Positions 16,098-25,023 of a stretch of 64,000 nucleotides of DNA are shown one piece after another. The stretch spans positions 1,860,001-1,924,000 of the forward strand of contig OY969103.1 of the NCBI GenBank assembly GCA_963697915.1. Reading direction: 5' to 3'. The notes below the pieces were generated by a model that had not been told where the DNA came from, did not search any database, and was given only the letters and a program-made list of their open reading frames with translations. Origin of the DNA: VRUE01 sp963697915 (GTDB lineage Bacteria; Actinomycetota; Thermoleophilia; Solirubrobacterales; 70-9). The stretch's first letter is position 1, and each line of letters begins with the position of its first letter. The translations under genes and the position numbers were made by a program.

Positions 16098-17255
16098 ATG
16101 CCCGAGGCAGTCATCGTCGACACCGTCCGCACGCCTATTGGCCGTGCCTTCAAGGGCTCGCTGGCCCAGCTCCGCCCCGATGAGATGGGCGCCTACGTGG
16201 TCGACCAGTTGCTCGAGCGCAACCCCGAGGTCGATCCGAGCGAGATCGAAGACCTCTTCTGTGGGGTCGGCATGCCGCAGGGGCTGCAGGCCTTCAACCT
16301 CGGCCGCATCATCTCGCTGCTCTCGGGGAAGCTGCCGAAGGAGGTCAACGGGGTCACCGTCTCCCGCTACTGCTCCTCCAGCCTCGACGCGATCCGCCAC
16401 GCCGGCAACGCGATCAAGGCCGGCGAGGGCGACGTCTACGTCGCCGCCGGGGTTGAGTGGGTGAGCCGCTACAACGAGCGCACCGAGGCCGCCGGCGCCG
16501 CCGACCAGAACGAGAACCTGCAGGGCAACGACGGTCAGCCCGACGCCTACATCGAGATGGGCAAGACGGCCGTCAACGTCGCCAACCGCTACGAGGTCAG
16601 CCGCGCCGACATGGACAAGTACGCGCAGCGCTCGCAGGAACTGGCGGTGCAGTCACAGGAGGACGGCTTCTTCGATCGCGAGATCGTGCCGGTGAAGCTG
16701 CCCGACGGCACCGAGGTCGCCAAGGACGACGGCCCGCGCGCCTCCTCGACCCTGGAGAAGCTCTCCGAACTGCCCGAGGCCTTCGGCGGCGGCGGGGTCA
16801 CGGCCGGCAACTCCTGCCCGCTCAACGACGGTGCCGCCGCGGTGCTGCTGATGAGCGACACCAAGGCCAGGGAGCTGGGCCTGCAGCCGCGCGCCCGGAT
16901 CGTCACCTCCGCCACCTTCGGCAACGAGCCCGAGTACATGGGCGTCGCCCCGATCGGCGCCGTCAAGAGGGTCCTGCAGCGGGCCGGGATGACGATCGAC
17001 GACGTCGACGCGGTCGAGCTCAACGAGGCCTTCGCCGCCCAGGTGATCCCGATCATGGACGAGTGCGACATCGCGCCGGAGAAGCTCAACACGCACGGCG
17101 GCGCGATCGCCCTCGGCCACCCCTTCGGGATGACCGGCGCCCGCATCATGGGCACCCTGCTCAACGTGATGGAGACCGACGACCACCAGATCGGGCTGGA
17201 GACGATGTGCGTGGCCGGCGGGCAGGGCAAGGCGATGCTGGTCGAACGCCTCTGA
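16098..17255 (+). CDS. Acetyl-CoA acetyltransferase (thiolase)
   Basis: A 385-residue thiolase that splits 3-ketoacyl-CoA into acetyl-CoA and a shortened acyl-CoA, or condenses two acetyl-CoA. The nucleophile is C92 in S-R-Y-C-S-S-S; the family G-H-P motif (A-L-G-H-P-F-G-M-T-G-A-R) and the second active Cys in C-V-A-G-G-Q-G near the C-terminus (usual form C-x-G-G-G-x-G) are present. GGGGGAG precedes ATG 16098. Enoyl-CoA hydratase, monooxygenase and thioesterase genes follow on the same strand, fitting a role in fatty-acid or related acyl-CoA breakdown. Confidence 0.93.
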   Translation: MPEAVIVDTVRTPIGRAFKGSLAQLRPDEMGAYVVDQLLERNPEVDPSEIEDLFCGVGMPQGLQAFNLGRIISLLSGKLPKEVNGVTVSRYCSSSLDAIRHAGNAIKAGEGDVYVAAGVEWVSRYNERTEAAGAADQNENLQGNDGQPDAYIEMGKTAVNVANRYEVSRADMDKYAQRSQELAVQSQEDGFFDREIVPVKLPDGTEVAKDDGPRASSTLEKLSELPEAFGGGGVTAGNSCPLNDGAAAVLLMSDTKARELGLQPRARIVTSATFGNEPEYMGVAPIGAVKRVLQRAGMTIDDVDAVELNEAFAAQVIPIMDECDIAPEKLNTHGGAIALGHPFGMTGARIMGTLLNVMETDDHQIGLETMCVAGGQGKAMLVERL

Positions 17256-17353
17256 CGTTGTTCGACCGGCGCAGCTCGGCGTCCTCGGTCGCTCGCGTGC
17301 AGAGCACGCCACGCTCCCTGCGTCCTTGATCTGCTTGGTCGAACAACGTCAGA
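17251..17353. repeat. Long inverted-repeat element after the thiolase gene
   Basis: TCTGACGTTGTTCGACC (17251-17267) and its exact complement (17337-17353) form a 17-bp perfect stem around 69 nt, with a nested GCGTG/CACGC hairpin at 17295-17309. The left arm contains the thiolase stop codon and the right arm ends 17 nt before the next start. It could be a terminator/attenuator or a small palindromic mobile-type element; no second copy was noticed in the window. Confidence 0.7.
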
Positions 17354-17370
17354 CAACGTAAGGTCGATCC

Positions 17371-18282
17371 ATGGAGACCGTGACTTACGAGAGCGGCGAC
17401 CGGGTCGCTCGCATCACCCTGAACCGGCCCGAGCGCGGCAACGGGATCGTGCCCCGCATGCCGGTCGAGATCGCCGCCTGCGTCGAGCGCGCCAACCTCG
17501 ACCCCGAGGTCCACGCGATCGCCCTCGCCGGCAACGGCAGCGGCTTCTGCGGGGGCTACGACTTGGTCGCCTCGGCCGAGGGCGACATGGCCGACCTTGG
17601 GGAGGGGATGGAGGCACCGCCGGGCTCTCCGCTCGACCCGGCGACGATCGCCGCCAACCATGCGCCCGGGTCGAACTGGGACCCGGTCACCGACTTCCAG
17701 TTCATGTGGCGCAACGTGCGCGGCTTCATGAGCCTCTTCCACTCCGAGAAGCCGGTGCTCTGCAAGGTCCACGGCTACTGCGTCGCCGGCGGCACCGACA
17801 TGGCGCTCTGCTCGGACCTGCTGGTGGTCGCGGCCGACGCCAAGATCGGCTACCCGCCGGCCCGCGTCTGGGGCTCGCCGACGACGGCGCTCTGGGCGGC
17901 GCGGGTCGGGCCGATGCGGGCCAAGCGGCTGCTGCTCACCGGCGACTCGCTGAGCGGCGAGCAGGCGGCGGAGTGGGGGCTGGCGACCGAGGCGGCGTCG
18001 CCGGCGGAGCTCGACCGGCGCTTCGAGGACCTGCTCGAACGGGTCGCGCGGCTGCCGATCAACCAGTTGGTGATGATGAAGATGCTCGTCAACCAGTCGC
18101 TCTACGCCCAGGGCCTGCAGCAGACGCAGCTGCTCGGCACCTTCTTCGACGGCGTCGCCCGCCACACCGAGGAGGGGCACGGCTTCGTCCGCAAGGCCGC
18201 CGAGGGAGGTTTCAAGGAGGCCGTCCGCGAGCGCGACGAGCCGTTCGGCGATTTCGGCCTCGGGGGCCGCGGTGTCAGGTAG
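17371..18282 (+). CDS. Enoyl-CoA hydratase/isomerase family protein
   Basis: A 303-residue crotonase-fold protein, slightly longer than the usual 260. Acyl-CoA-binding and oxyanion-hole strands are visible in I-A-L-A-G-N-G-S-G-F-C-G-G-Y-D-L (about residues 50-65) and V-H-G-Y-C-V-A-G-G-T-D-M-A (about 131-143). An insertion between these two motifs holds the extra length. The typical catalytic glutamates are not plainly conserved, so the exact reaction (hydratase, isomerase or hydrolase) is open. It overlaps the following monooxygenase by 11 nt. Confidence 0.85.
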   Translation: METVTYESGDRVARITLNRPERGNGIVPRMPVEIAACVERANLDPEVHAIALAGNGSGFCGGYDLVASAEGDMADLGEGMEAPPGSPLDPATIAANHAPGSNWDPVTDFQFMWRNVRGFMSLFHSEKPVLCKVHGYCVAGGTDMALCSDLLVVAADAKIGYPPARVWGSPTTALWAARVGPMRAKRLLLTGDSLSGEQAAEWGLATEAASPAELDRRFEDLLERVARLPINQLVMMKMLVNQSLYAQGLQQTQLLGTFFDGVARHTEEGHGFVRKAAEGGFKEAVRERDEPFGDFGLGGRGVR

Positions 18283-19744
18283 CGGCTTCCCGCCGCGCTC
18301 GCGCTCGATCGCGATCGTCGGCGGTGGCTTCGGCGGCATCGGCGCGGCGACGATGCTGGCGCGCGAGGGCTACGAGGACGTCACCGTCTTCGAGAAGGCG
18401 GAGGCGATCGGCGGCGTCTGGCAGGCGAACACCTACCCGGGTGCCGCCTGCGACGTGCCCTCGCACCTCTACGAGTACTCCTTCGCCCCCAACCCGTGGA
18501 GCCGCCGCTACGCGCCGCAGGCCGAGATCCGCGCCTACCTCGAGGGGGTGGCGCGGCGCTTCGGCGTGCTGGAGAAGATCCGCACCGGCACCGAGGTGAC
18601 GAGCGCCCGCTGGGACGAGGAGCGCGGTCGCTGGCTGCTGGAGACCAGCGCCGGCCCGCACGAGGCCGAGGTCCTGATCACCGCCTGCGGCCAGCTCTCG
18701 GTGCCGACCACGCCGCCGCTGCCCGGCCTCGACGACTTCGAGGGCCCCGCCTTCCACACCGCCGAGTGGCGCCACGACGTCGAGTTGGCCGGCAAGCGGG
18801 TCGCCGTGATCGGCACCGGCTGCAGCGCGATCCAGACGGTGCCGGCGATCCAGCCCGAAGTCGAGCAGGTCGACGTCTACCAGCGCTCGGCCGGCTGGAC
18901 CTACCCGCGCCAGGACTACGAGTACCCGCGCTGGCTGCGGGCGCTGTTCAGGCGGGTGCCGCCGCTGCGCCGCCTCGACCGCGCCTTCGTCTTCGCCCTC
19001 AACGACCTCGGCGCGGCGGCGATGACCCAGCATCGCTGGCTGCTGCCGCCCTTCCGCCGCATCGCCCGCCGCCGGATCGAGAGGACGATCGAGGACCCCG
19101 AGCTGCGCCGCAAGGTGACCCCGGAGGACGAGCTCGGCTGCAAGCGGGTGATGGTCACTGACGAGTGGTACCCGACCCTGACCCAGCCCAACGTCGACCT
19201 GATCACCGAGAGGATCGAGGCGATCACGCCGACCGGCGTCCGCGACGCGGCCGGGGTCGAGCGCCCCGCCGACGTCCTCGTCCTCGCCACCGGCTTCGCC
19301 ACCCACGGCTTCGTCGCGCCGATGGAGATCAGCGGCCGCGACGGCCGTACCCTGGCGGCGGAGTGGGACGAGGTGGCGCGCGCCTACCTCGGCCTCAGCG
19401 TGCCCGGCTTCCCCAACATGTTCCTGCTCTACGGGCCGAACACCAACGGCGGCACCGGCTCGGTGATCTTCACGCTCGAGTCCGGGATAGGCCATGTGCT
19501 CGCCGCCCTGCGCGAGATGGACCGCACCGACGCGAGCCAGATCGAGGTCCGCCGCGACGCCGCCGAGGAGTTCGACCGCGAGCTGCGCGCCGCCCTCGAC
19601 AACACCGTCTGGCACACGGGCTGCACCAGCTGGTACGTCGACGAGAACGGCAACGACCCGAACAACTGGCCCTGGCGCTGGCGCACCTACCGCCGCCGCA
19701 CCGCGCAACTCGCCCCCGGCGCTTACGATCTCGCGCCACGATGA
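18272..19744 (+). CDS. Flavin-containing monooxygenase (FMO/Baeyer-Villiger type)
   Basis: A 490-residue NAD(P)H- and FAD-dependent monooxygenase. FAD site G-G-G-F-G-G-I near residue 17, NADPH site G-T-G-C-S-A near 187, and the FMO/BVMO fingerprint F-E-G-P-A-F-H-T-A-E-W-R-H-D near 150, where the usual Pro or Asp after Trp is Arg. It likely inserts oxygen into a ketone or other lipophilic substrate. GTG 18272 overlaps the hydratase gene by 11 nt; the stop overlaps the thioesterase start (ATGA), so four acyl-CoA/lipid enzymes appear in one transcription unit. Confidence 0.88.
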   Translation: MSGSGFPPRSRSIAIVGGGFGGIGAATMLAREGYEDVTVFEKAEAIGGVWQANTYPGAACDVPSHLYEYSFAPNPWSRRYAPQAEIRAYLEGVARRFGVLEKIRTGTEVTSARWDEERGRWLLETSAGPHEAEVLITACGQLSVPTTPPLPGLDDFEGPAFHTAEWRHDVELAGKRVAVIGTGCSAIQTVPAIQPEVEQVDVYQRSAGWTYPRQDYEYPRWLRALFRRVPPLRRLDRAFVFALNDLGAAAMTQHRWLLPPFRRIARRRIERTIEDPELRRKVTPEDELGCKRVMVTDEWYPTLTQPNVDLITERIEAITPTGVRDAAGVERPADVLVLATGFATHGFVAPMEISGRDGRTLAAEWDEVARAYLGLSVPGFPNMFLLYGPNTNGGTGSVIFTLESGIGHVLAALREMDRTDASQIEVRRDAAEEFDRELRAALDNTVWHTGCTSWYVDENGNDPNNWPWRWRTYRRRTAQLAPGAYDLAPR

Positions 19745-20190
19745 GTGACGACGCGCCCCACCCCAGCTCCCTGATCACCCCGGAGTCCGTCCGCGACTTC
19801 CTCCCGGGCAGCTTTCCCGGTGACCTCGGCATCGAGCCGCTCGAGATCGAGGACACGCACTCGCGCGGCCGGATCGTCGTCGACAAGCGCCACCTGCACC
19901 CGGGCGGCTTCGTCCACGGCGGCGTCTGGACCGCGCTCGGCGACACCGTCGCCGCCTGGGCGACTTTCCGCAACATCCCCGCGGGGCACAACTTCACGAC
20001 GATCGAGCTGAAGCTGAACGTCTTCGCCGCCGGCGTCCTCGGCGACGAGATCGTCGCCGTCGGCGAGCCCCTTCACGCCGGCAAGAGCACGGTCGTGATC
20101 GAGGTCAGGATGGAGCGTCGCCGCAAGGGCGCCGAGCCGCGCCTGGCGGCGAACCTGATCGTCTCCCAGTTCGTGCTGCCGCCCCGCTAG
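19741..20190 (+). CDS. PaaI-family (hotdog) acyl-CoA thioesterase
   Basis: A 149-residue hotdog-fold thioesterase. The motif H-P-G-G-F-V-H-G-G-V at about residues 57-66 and a following D-T-V-A-A helix match the PaaI/YbgC-type active-site helix; residues T-T-I-E-L-K-L-N continue the central strand. It would release CoA from acyl or aryl thioesters. ATG 19741 overlaps the monooxygenase stop by 4 nt. It is last in its operon and ends 4 nt before a strong bidirectional stem-loop. Confidence 0.87.
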   Translation: MSDDAPHPSSLITPESVRDFLPGSFPGDLGIEPLEIEDTHSRGRIVVDKRHLHPGGFVHGGVWTALGDTVAAWATFRNIPAGHNFTTIELKLNVFAAGVLGDEIVAVGEPLHAGKSTVVIEVRMERRRKGAEPRLAANLIVSQFVLPPR

Positions 20191-20194
20191 GACA

Positions 20195-20236
20195 ATCGCA
20201 GGGTTTTTGGGGCCATAGCCCCAAAAACCCTGCGAT
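20195..20236. terminator. Bidirectional terminator, 19-bp perfect stem
   Basis: Arms 20195-20213 and 20218-20236 pair over 19 bp around a CATA loop, with the T5/A5 run in the middle of the stem. It lies between the stop at 20190 and the opposing stop codon at 20237. Confidence 0.85.
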
Positions 20237-21487
20237 CTAGCGGCGGAACTCCTCGACCGGCTTGAACTCCGCCTCGGTGTTGCCGGTCTCGTTGCGGTAC
20301 CAGGTCTCGCGCCGCCAGCGCTGGAAGCGGTCGGCGAGCCCGTCGAGCGGCGGCAGCAGCCGGCGCGCCGTCTCCAGGGTGATCAGCACCGGGAACTGCA
20401 GCAGCGGGTGGATCGCCCAGGGCCACGGCTGCGGCATGTCGTGGCGGCGATAGGTGCCGGGCGCCGACCAGTAGCGCGTGTAGCCGACCTGCATCCGGTA
20501 GTTGATCTCGTCGCGCAGCCGTTTCGGCAGCGGCGTGCCCGCTTTCGGCAGGTAGGCGGGCAGGTAGGACTCGACCAGCTCGGCGCCGTCGGGCCCGGCC
20601 GAGTAGGCGCGTTTGACGATCGCCGCGTACATCAGCCGCACGCCCTGCTGGAAGTCGAGCGGGTACCACTCGGGCTGCACGCCGAGCAGGTGGCCGACGT
20701 AGCGCCAGAAGTGCATCGCCGCCTCGATCTCGCGGATCGTCGTCTGGTGGCCGATGCTCCACAGCGCCAGCCCGGGGACGACGCTGCCGCCCATCAGGGT
20801 CAGGGTCGCGTCGGAGACGCTGATCGGCGCCCCCCAGGCCTCGAGGTCCCACTCGGGGTGTTTCATCAGCCGCCGCCGCACGAAGACGTGCATCACCCGC
20901 ACCCGCATCGCCGTCGCCCGGCCGCGCTTGCCCGGCCGCAGCCCTTCCGGGTCGGTGACGTCGATCCAGAAGCGCACCGTCTCCATCTGGCGCTTGTGGG
21001 CGCGCTCGCCGGTGTAGCCGCCGGAGAGCGAGAGCGGCTTCGCGATCGAGCTCTCCGAGTACATCTCCAGGGTGCTGGTGGTGGCGAAGCTGAAGATCGA
21101 GGTGCCCCAGCGGCGGAAGACCTTCGCGCCGAGCTCGACCTGCTCCCAGTCGAGCCACTCCGGGTCCTGCTCGAACTCGTCGAAGAGGCGGTGCATCGAG
21201 GCCGGCGCGTCCTCGACCGAGTCGACGCCGTGCTCGATCGCCTGGTCGAGCATCACGCGCCCCTTGGTCGGGCCGAGCTCGTCGTAGACGTCGCCGACGA
21301 ACTCCTCGCAGACGGGATCGGTCTCGTAGTAGGACTCGGCGAAGCTGCGCACGTACTCGTCGTCGGGCTGCGGGTCGAAGCGGGCGACCCGCTGCAGCAG
21401 CCGCCGCCCTTTCTGGAACTTGGGCCGGTCGACCCGCTCCCAGTAGCGGAACTCGGTCGGGATCCTCGCCTGCGTCTCCGTACTCAC
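20237..21487 (-). CDS. Oxygenase of the MpaB/DUF2236 (latex-clearing-like) family
   Basis: A 416-residue protein of the MpaB/Lcp-like family, b-type haem enzymes that in characterised cases cleave polyisoprene or modify mycophenolate precursors. The region R-A-T-A-M-R-V-R-V-M-H-V-F-V-R-R-R-L carries the family's conserved Arg/His helix, and a second conserved His follows in I-G-H-Q-T-T-I-R-E. Mostly alpha-helical. I start at GTG 21487 (M-S-T-E-T-Q), which overlaps the P-type ATPase stop as GTGA; an upstream frame exists only inside the ATPase. Substrate unknown. Confidence 0.8.
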   Translation of the reverse strand: MSTETQARIPTEFRYWERVDRPKFQKGRRLLQRVARFDPQPDDEYVRSFAESYYETDPVCEEFVGDVYDELGPTKGRVMLDQAIEHGVDSVEDAPASMHRLFDEFEQDPEWLDWEQVELGAKVFRRWGTSIFSFATTSTLEMYSESSIAKPLSLSGGYTGERAHKRQMETVRFWIDVTDPEGLRPGKRGRATAMRVRVMHVFVRRRLMKHPEWDLEAWGAPISVSDATLTLMGGSVVPGLALWSIGHQTTIREIEAAMHFWRYVGHLLGVQPEWYPLDFQQGVRLMYAAIVKRAYSAGPDGAELVESYLPAYLPKAGTPLPKRLRDEINYRMQVGYTRYWSAPGTYRRHDMPQPWPWAIHPLLQFPVLITLETARRLLPPLDGLADRFQRWRRETWYRNETGNTEAEFKPVEEFRR

Positions 21488-23907
21488 GTGTTTGCTCCCT
21501 GCTCGGCCGTCTCCGGCTCGGTCGTCTCCGGCTCGGTTGATTCCAGCCGTTCGATCTGCGGCAACCGCCACAGGAGGCTAGCGATCGTGAGGCCGATCGC
21601 GGCGCAAAGCAGGGCCAGGAACCACTCGCTGGCGCTGAGCATGGTCATCTCGAAGAAGTGGCGCACCGGCGCCGCCGCGAGGGTGAGCGCGAAGAGCGCC
21701 CCGAGGCCGGCGACCATCGCCAGCATGTAGCCCTGGATCGCGATGTGCTCGCGGCCGGGGCCGCGCTCGAGCAGCAGCACGAAGCAGAGGCCGAGCACGA
21801 TCAGGGTCGTCGTCGCCGCCGTCCGCCCGTCCTCCAGCGAGCCGCCGAAGACGGTGTCGACGAGGAAGAAGCAGAGGATCGAGCCGAGCGCCGTCGCCAG
21901 CCCGGCGGGGACGGCGAAGGCGGCCAGGGCGCGCAGCAGGCGGCCGCGGTAGAGCGGCCCGTCGGAGGGCGCCAGGGCGAGCACGAAGGAGGGGATCCCG
22001 ATCGTCAGGAAGGCGGCCAGGGTGAGGTGGCGGGGGAGGAAGGGGAAGGCCCAGCCGGGGACCGCGACGAGCAGGATCAGGGCCGCCGCGTAGACGCTCT
22101 TGGTCAGGTAGAGGCGGCCGAGGCGGTGGATGTTGCGGGCGATCCGCCGCCCCTCGGCGACCGCTTCCGGTAGCCGCGCGAACTGGTCTTTGAGCAGGAC
22201 GACGTCGGCGATCCCCTTGGTCACCTGGGCGCCCGAGCCCATCGCCACCGCCAGCCGCGCCTGCTTCAGCGCCGGCACGTCGTTGACCCCGTCGCCGATC
22301 ATCGCCGTGTAGCGGCCGGAGGCGCGCAGGGCCGCGACCAGGGCCCGCTTCTGCTCGGGCGCGATCCGGCAGAAGATCGTGTTGCGCTGCGCCACCGCGG
22401 CCAGCTGCTCGGGGTCCTCGGGCAGCTCGGAGCCCTCGATCACCCCGGCGTCGCTCGGCACCCCGACCGCGTAGGCGACCGCGGTCACCGTCGCCCGCGC
22501 GTCGCCGGAGATCAGCTTCAGGTCGACGTCTTCGGCGCGGATCAGCGCGATCGTCTCGGCGGCGTCGGCGCGCAGCGTCTCTTCGAGGACGACCAAGGCC
22601 AGCGGCCGCAGGCGCGGCGGCGGCATCGCCTCGGCGTCGTCGGGCAGCGCCTCGGCGGAGCTGCCGAAGGCGACCACCCGGCGACCGGCGGCGGTCTCCT
22701 CGGCGAGCTTGCGGGCGAGCCCGGGGGGCAGCTCCAGCGCCCCGGCCTCGGCGAGGACGTCGGGCGCGCCGAGCACGTAGGAGGCGCCGCCGAGGCGCAG
22801 GCCGCTCCACTTCCACTGCGAGGAGAAGGGGACTTCGCCGCTGACCTGGCCCGGCCGGGCCGGGAAGGCCTCGGCGACCGTCTCCAGGGTGCGGTTGCGG
22901 TCGCCGGCGCTGGCCGCGAAGCTGCCCAGCGCTCCCTTCACCTGCTCGGCGTCGGCGCCCTCGGCGACCTCGACCCCGAGCAGGCGCAGCTCGCCGTCGG
23001 TCAGCGTGCCGGTCTTGTCGACGCAGATCGTGTCGACCGCGGCGAGGCTCTCGGTAGCGCTCATCTGCTGGACCAGCGTGTCGCGGCCGGCGAGCCGCAC
23101 GGCGGCGACGGCGAAGGTGACGCTCATCAAGAGGACCAGGCCCTCGGGGATCAGCGTGATCAGGCCGGCGGTCGCCGTCTGCGCCGCCTCGACCAGGTCG
23201 ACCGAGCGCAGCTGGAAGGTGATCATCAGCAGCGCCGCGAGCGGCACCAGCACCCAGGTGCAGGCGACGATCACCCGGTTGACCTCCTCCTGCAGCGGCG
23301 AGGGCGGGTGGCGGAAGGCTTTCGCCTCGCCGGCGAGCTTGCCGGCGTAGCTCTCGTCGCGCACCGCGTCGACCCGGTAGCTGCCTGAGCCGGAGATGCA
23401 GAAGGAGCCGGAGAGCGCCCGCTCGCCGGGCTCCTTGCGGATGCCGTCGGCCTCGCCGGTCAGCAGCGACTCGTCGAGGGTGAGGCCGCGGCTGGCGATC
23501 AGCTCGCCGTCGGCGATCAGCTGGTCGCCCGGCTCGACCGCGATCACGTCACCGGGGACGACCTCCTCGCCGGTGACGCTGACCGGCGCCCCGTCGCGGA
23601 TCGCCTTGGCGTGGGGGGCGACCAGCACGGCCAGCTCGTCCAGGGTCCGCTTCGCCTTCAGCTCCTGGCGGATGCCGATGTAGGAGTTGACGATCGCGAT
23701 CAGGCCGAAGACCGCGTCGGCGAACAGGCCGAGCGAGAGGATGAGGACGAAGAAGACGCCGATGATCGCGTTGAAGAGCGTGAAGACGTTGCCGGCGACG
23801 ATGCTGGAGACCGAGCGCGAGGAGCTCTCGGGCGGCGGGCCGAGCTTGCGCAGGCGCTTCGCCGCCTCGGCGCTTGACAGTCCCGGCTCGGTCGCGACGA
23901 CGCTCAT
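21484..23907 (-). CDS. P-type cation-transporting ATPase (CtpE-like)
   Basis: An 807-residue E1-E2 ATPase. Visible signatures: actuator loop L-L-T-G-E-A-D, membrane motif L-I-P-E-G-L-V-L-L, phosphorylation site D-K-T-G-T-L-T and hinge motif M-I-G-D-G-V-N-D-V-P-A-L, with membrane helices before the actuator, around P-E-G-L and a cluster at the C-terminus. The P-E-G-L motif matches mycobacterial CtpE, linked to calcium uptake; ion identity here is inferred. No N-terminal metal-binding domain is seen. It is first of two coupled genes (4-nt overlap with the MpaB-like oxygenase). Confidence 0.88.
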   Translation of the reverse strand: MSVVATEPGLSSAEAAKRLRKLGPPPESSSRSVSSIVAGNVFTLFNAIIGVFFVLILSLGLFADAVFGLIAIVNSYIGIRQELKAKRTLDELAVLVAPHAKAIRDGAPVSVTGEEVVPGDVIAVEPGDQLIADGELIASRGLTLDESLLTGEADGIRKEPGERALSGSFCISGSGSYRVDAVRDESYAGKLAGEAKAFRHPPSPLQEEVNRVIVACTWVLVPLAALLMITFQLRSVDLVEAAQTATAGLITLIPEGLVLLMSVTFAVAAVRLAGRDTLVQQMSATESLAAVDTICVDKTGTLTDGELRLLGVEVAEGADAEQVKGALGSFAASAGDRNRTLETVAEAFPARPGQVSGEVPFSSQWKWSGLRLGGASYVLGAPDVLAEAGALELPPGLARKLAEETAAGRRVVAFGSSAEALPDDAEAMPPPRLRPLALVVLEETLRADAAETIALIRAEDVDLKLISGDARATVTAVAYAVGVPSDAGVIEGSELPEDPEQLAAVAQRNTIFCRIAPEQKRALVAALRASGRYTAMIGDGVNDVPALKQARLAVAMGSGAQVTKGIADVVLLKDQFARLPEAVAEGRRIARNIHRLGRLYLTKSVYAAALILLVAVPGWAFPFLPRHLTLAAFLTIGIPSFVLALAPSDGPLYRGRLLRALAAFAVPAGLATALGSILCFFLVDTVFGGSLEDGRTAATTTLIVLGLCFVLLLERGPGREHIAIQGYMLAMVAGLGALFALTLAAAPVRHFFEMTMLSASEWFLALLCAAIGLTIASLLWRLPQIERLESTEPETTEPETAEQGANT

Positions 23908-23936
23908 CGGTGGACATTCAATAGGGTTCGCCGCCT

Positions 23937-24986
23937 ATGGCGTTGAAACTCGGAGTGAACCTCGGCTACTGGGGCATCGGCCCCGCCGGCGACGACGCGG
24001 TCGAGCTCGTGCAGGCGGCGGAGAGCGCCGGCTACGAGTCCGCCTGGGTCGCCGAGTCCTACGGCTCCGACGTGGTCAGCGTCCTCGCCTGGCTCGCGCC
24101 GCAGACGACGACGATCAACCTCGGCGCCGCGATCATGCAGGTGCCGGCGCGACCGCCCGCCGCCGCGGCGATGGCCGGCGCGACGATCGACAAACTCTCC
24201 GGTGGCCGCTTCATCTTCGGCTTCGGCCCCTCCGGCCCGCAGGTCTCCGAGGGCTGGTACGGCGTGCCCTACCCCAAGCCCTGGGGCCGCACCCGCGAGT
24301 ACATCGAGGTGGTGCGCAAGATCGTCGCCCGCGAAGGGCCGCTGCAGCACGAGGGCGAGCACTACCAGCTGCCCCTACCCGGTGGCGAGGGCAAGCCGCT
24401 GAAGCTCAACTTCCACCCGGAGCGCAACCAGATCCCCGTCTTCGTCGGCGCGATCGGGCGCAAATCGGTCGAGCTGGCGGCGGAGGTCGCCGACGGCTGG
24501 ATCCCGATCTTCTTCAGCGTCGAGTCCTTCGAGGAGACCTGGGGCGAGCATCTGGAGGCGGGCTTCGCCAAGGGCGGCCGCTCGCGCTCCGACCTCGAGG
24601 TCAGCCCCTCGCTGCAGGTGGCGATCGACGGCGACCTGGAGGCGGCCAAGGCCGTCGTCAAGGCCGGGCTCGTCCTCTACTTCGGCGGCATGGGCAGCCG
24701 CAAGACCAACTTCTACGTCGACCTCGCCCACCGCTTCGGCTTCGGCGACGTCGCCGACGAGGTCCAGAGTCGCTTCCAGGACGGCGACCGGGCCGGCGCC
24801 TTCGAGGCGATGCCCGACGAGATCGTCCAGGCGACCTCGCTGGTCGGCACCGAGGCCGAGGTCGCCGAACGGGTCGAGCGCTTCCGCGGCGCCGGCATCG
24901 ACCGCCTGATCGTCTCCCCGGTCCACGTCGACCGGGCCCAGCAACTGCACACCCTGGAGCGTCTGGCTGCTTTGGCGGCCGGGTGA
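23937..24986 (+). CDS. LLM-class F420-dependent oxidoreductase (copy 1)
   Basis: A 349-residue luciferase-like TIM-barrel enzyme. Family features: N-terminal L-G-V-N-L-G-Y strand, an E-S-A-G-Y-E-S-A-W-V-A-E helix-turn, G-G-R-F-I-F-G-F-G near residue 90, and P-V-F-V-G-A-I-G-R-K in the cofactor half. Proteins of this length in actinobacteria usually use F420, but FMN cannot be excluded. Substrate unknown. It diverges from the P-type ATPase (29 nt gap) and lies 37 nt upstream of the transhydrogenase genes, so it might be co-transcribed with them. Confidence 0.85.
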   Translation: MALKLGVNLGYWGIGPAGDDAVELVQAAESAGYESAWVAESYGSDVVSVLAWLAPQTTTINLGAAIMQVPARPPAAAAMAGATIDKLSGGRFIFGFGPSGPQVSEGWYGVPYPKPWGRTREYIEVVRKIVAREGPLQHEGEHYQLPLPGGEGKPLKLNFHPERNQIPVFVGAIGRKSVELAAEVADGWIPIFFSVESFEETWGEHLEAGFAKGGRSRSDLEVSPSLQVAIDGDLEAAKAVVKAGLVLYFGGMGSRKTNFYVDLAHRFGFGDVADEVQSRFQDGDRAGAFEAMPDEIVQATSLVGTEAEVAERVERFRGAGIDRLIVSPVHVDRAQQLHTLERLAALAAG

Positions 24987-25023
24987 CGCTCGCCCTCACC
25001 CATCGCATAATCTTCCGCGCCGC

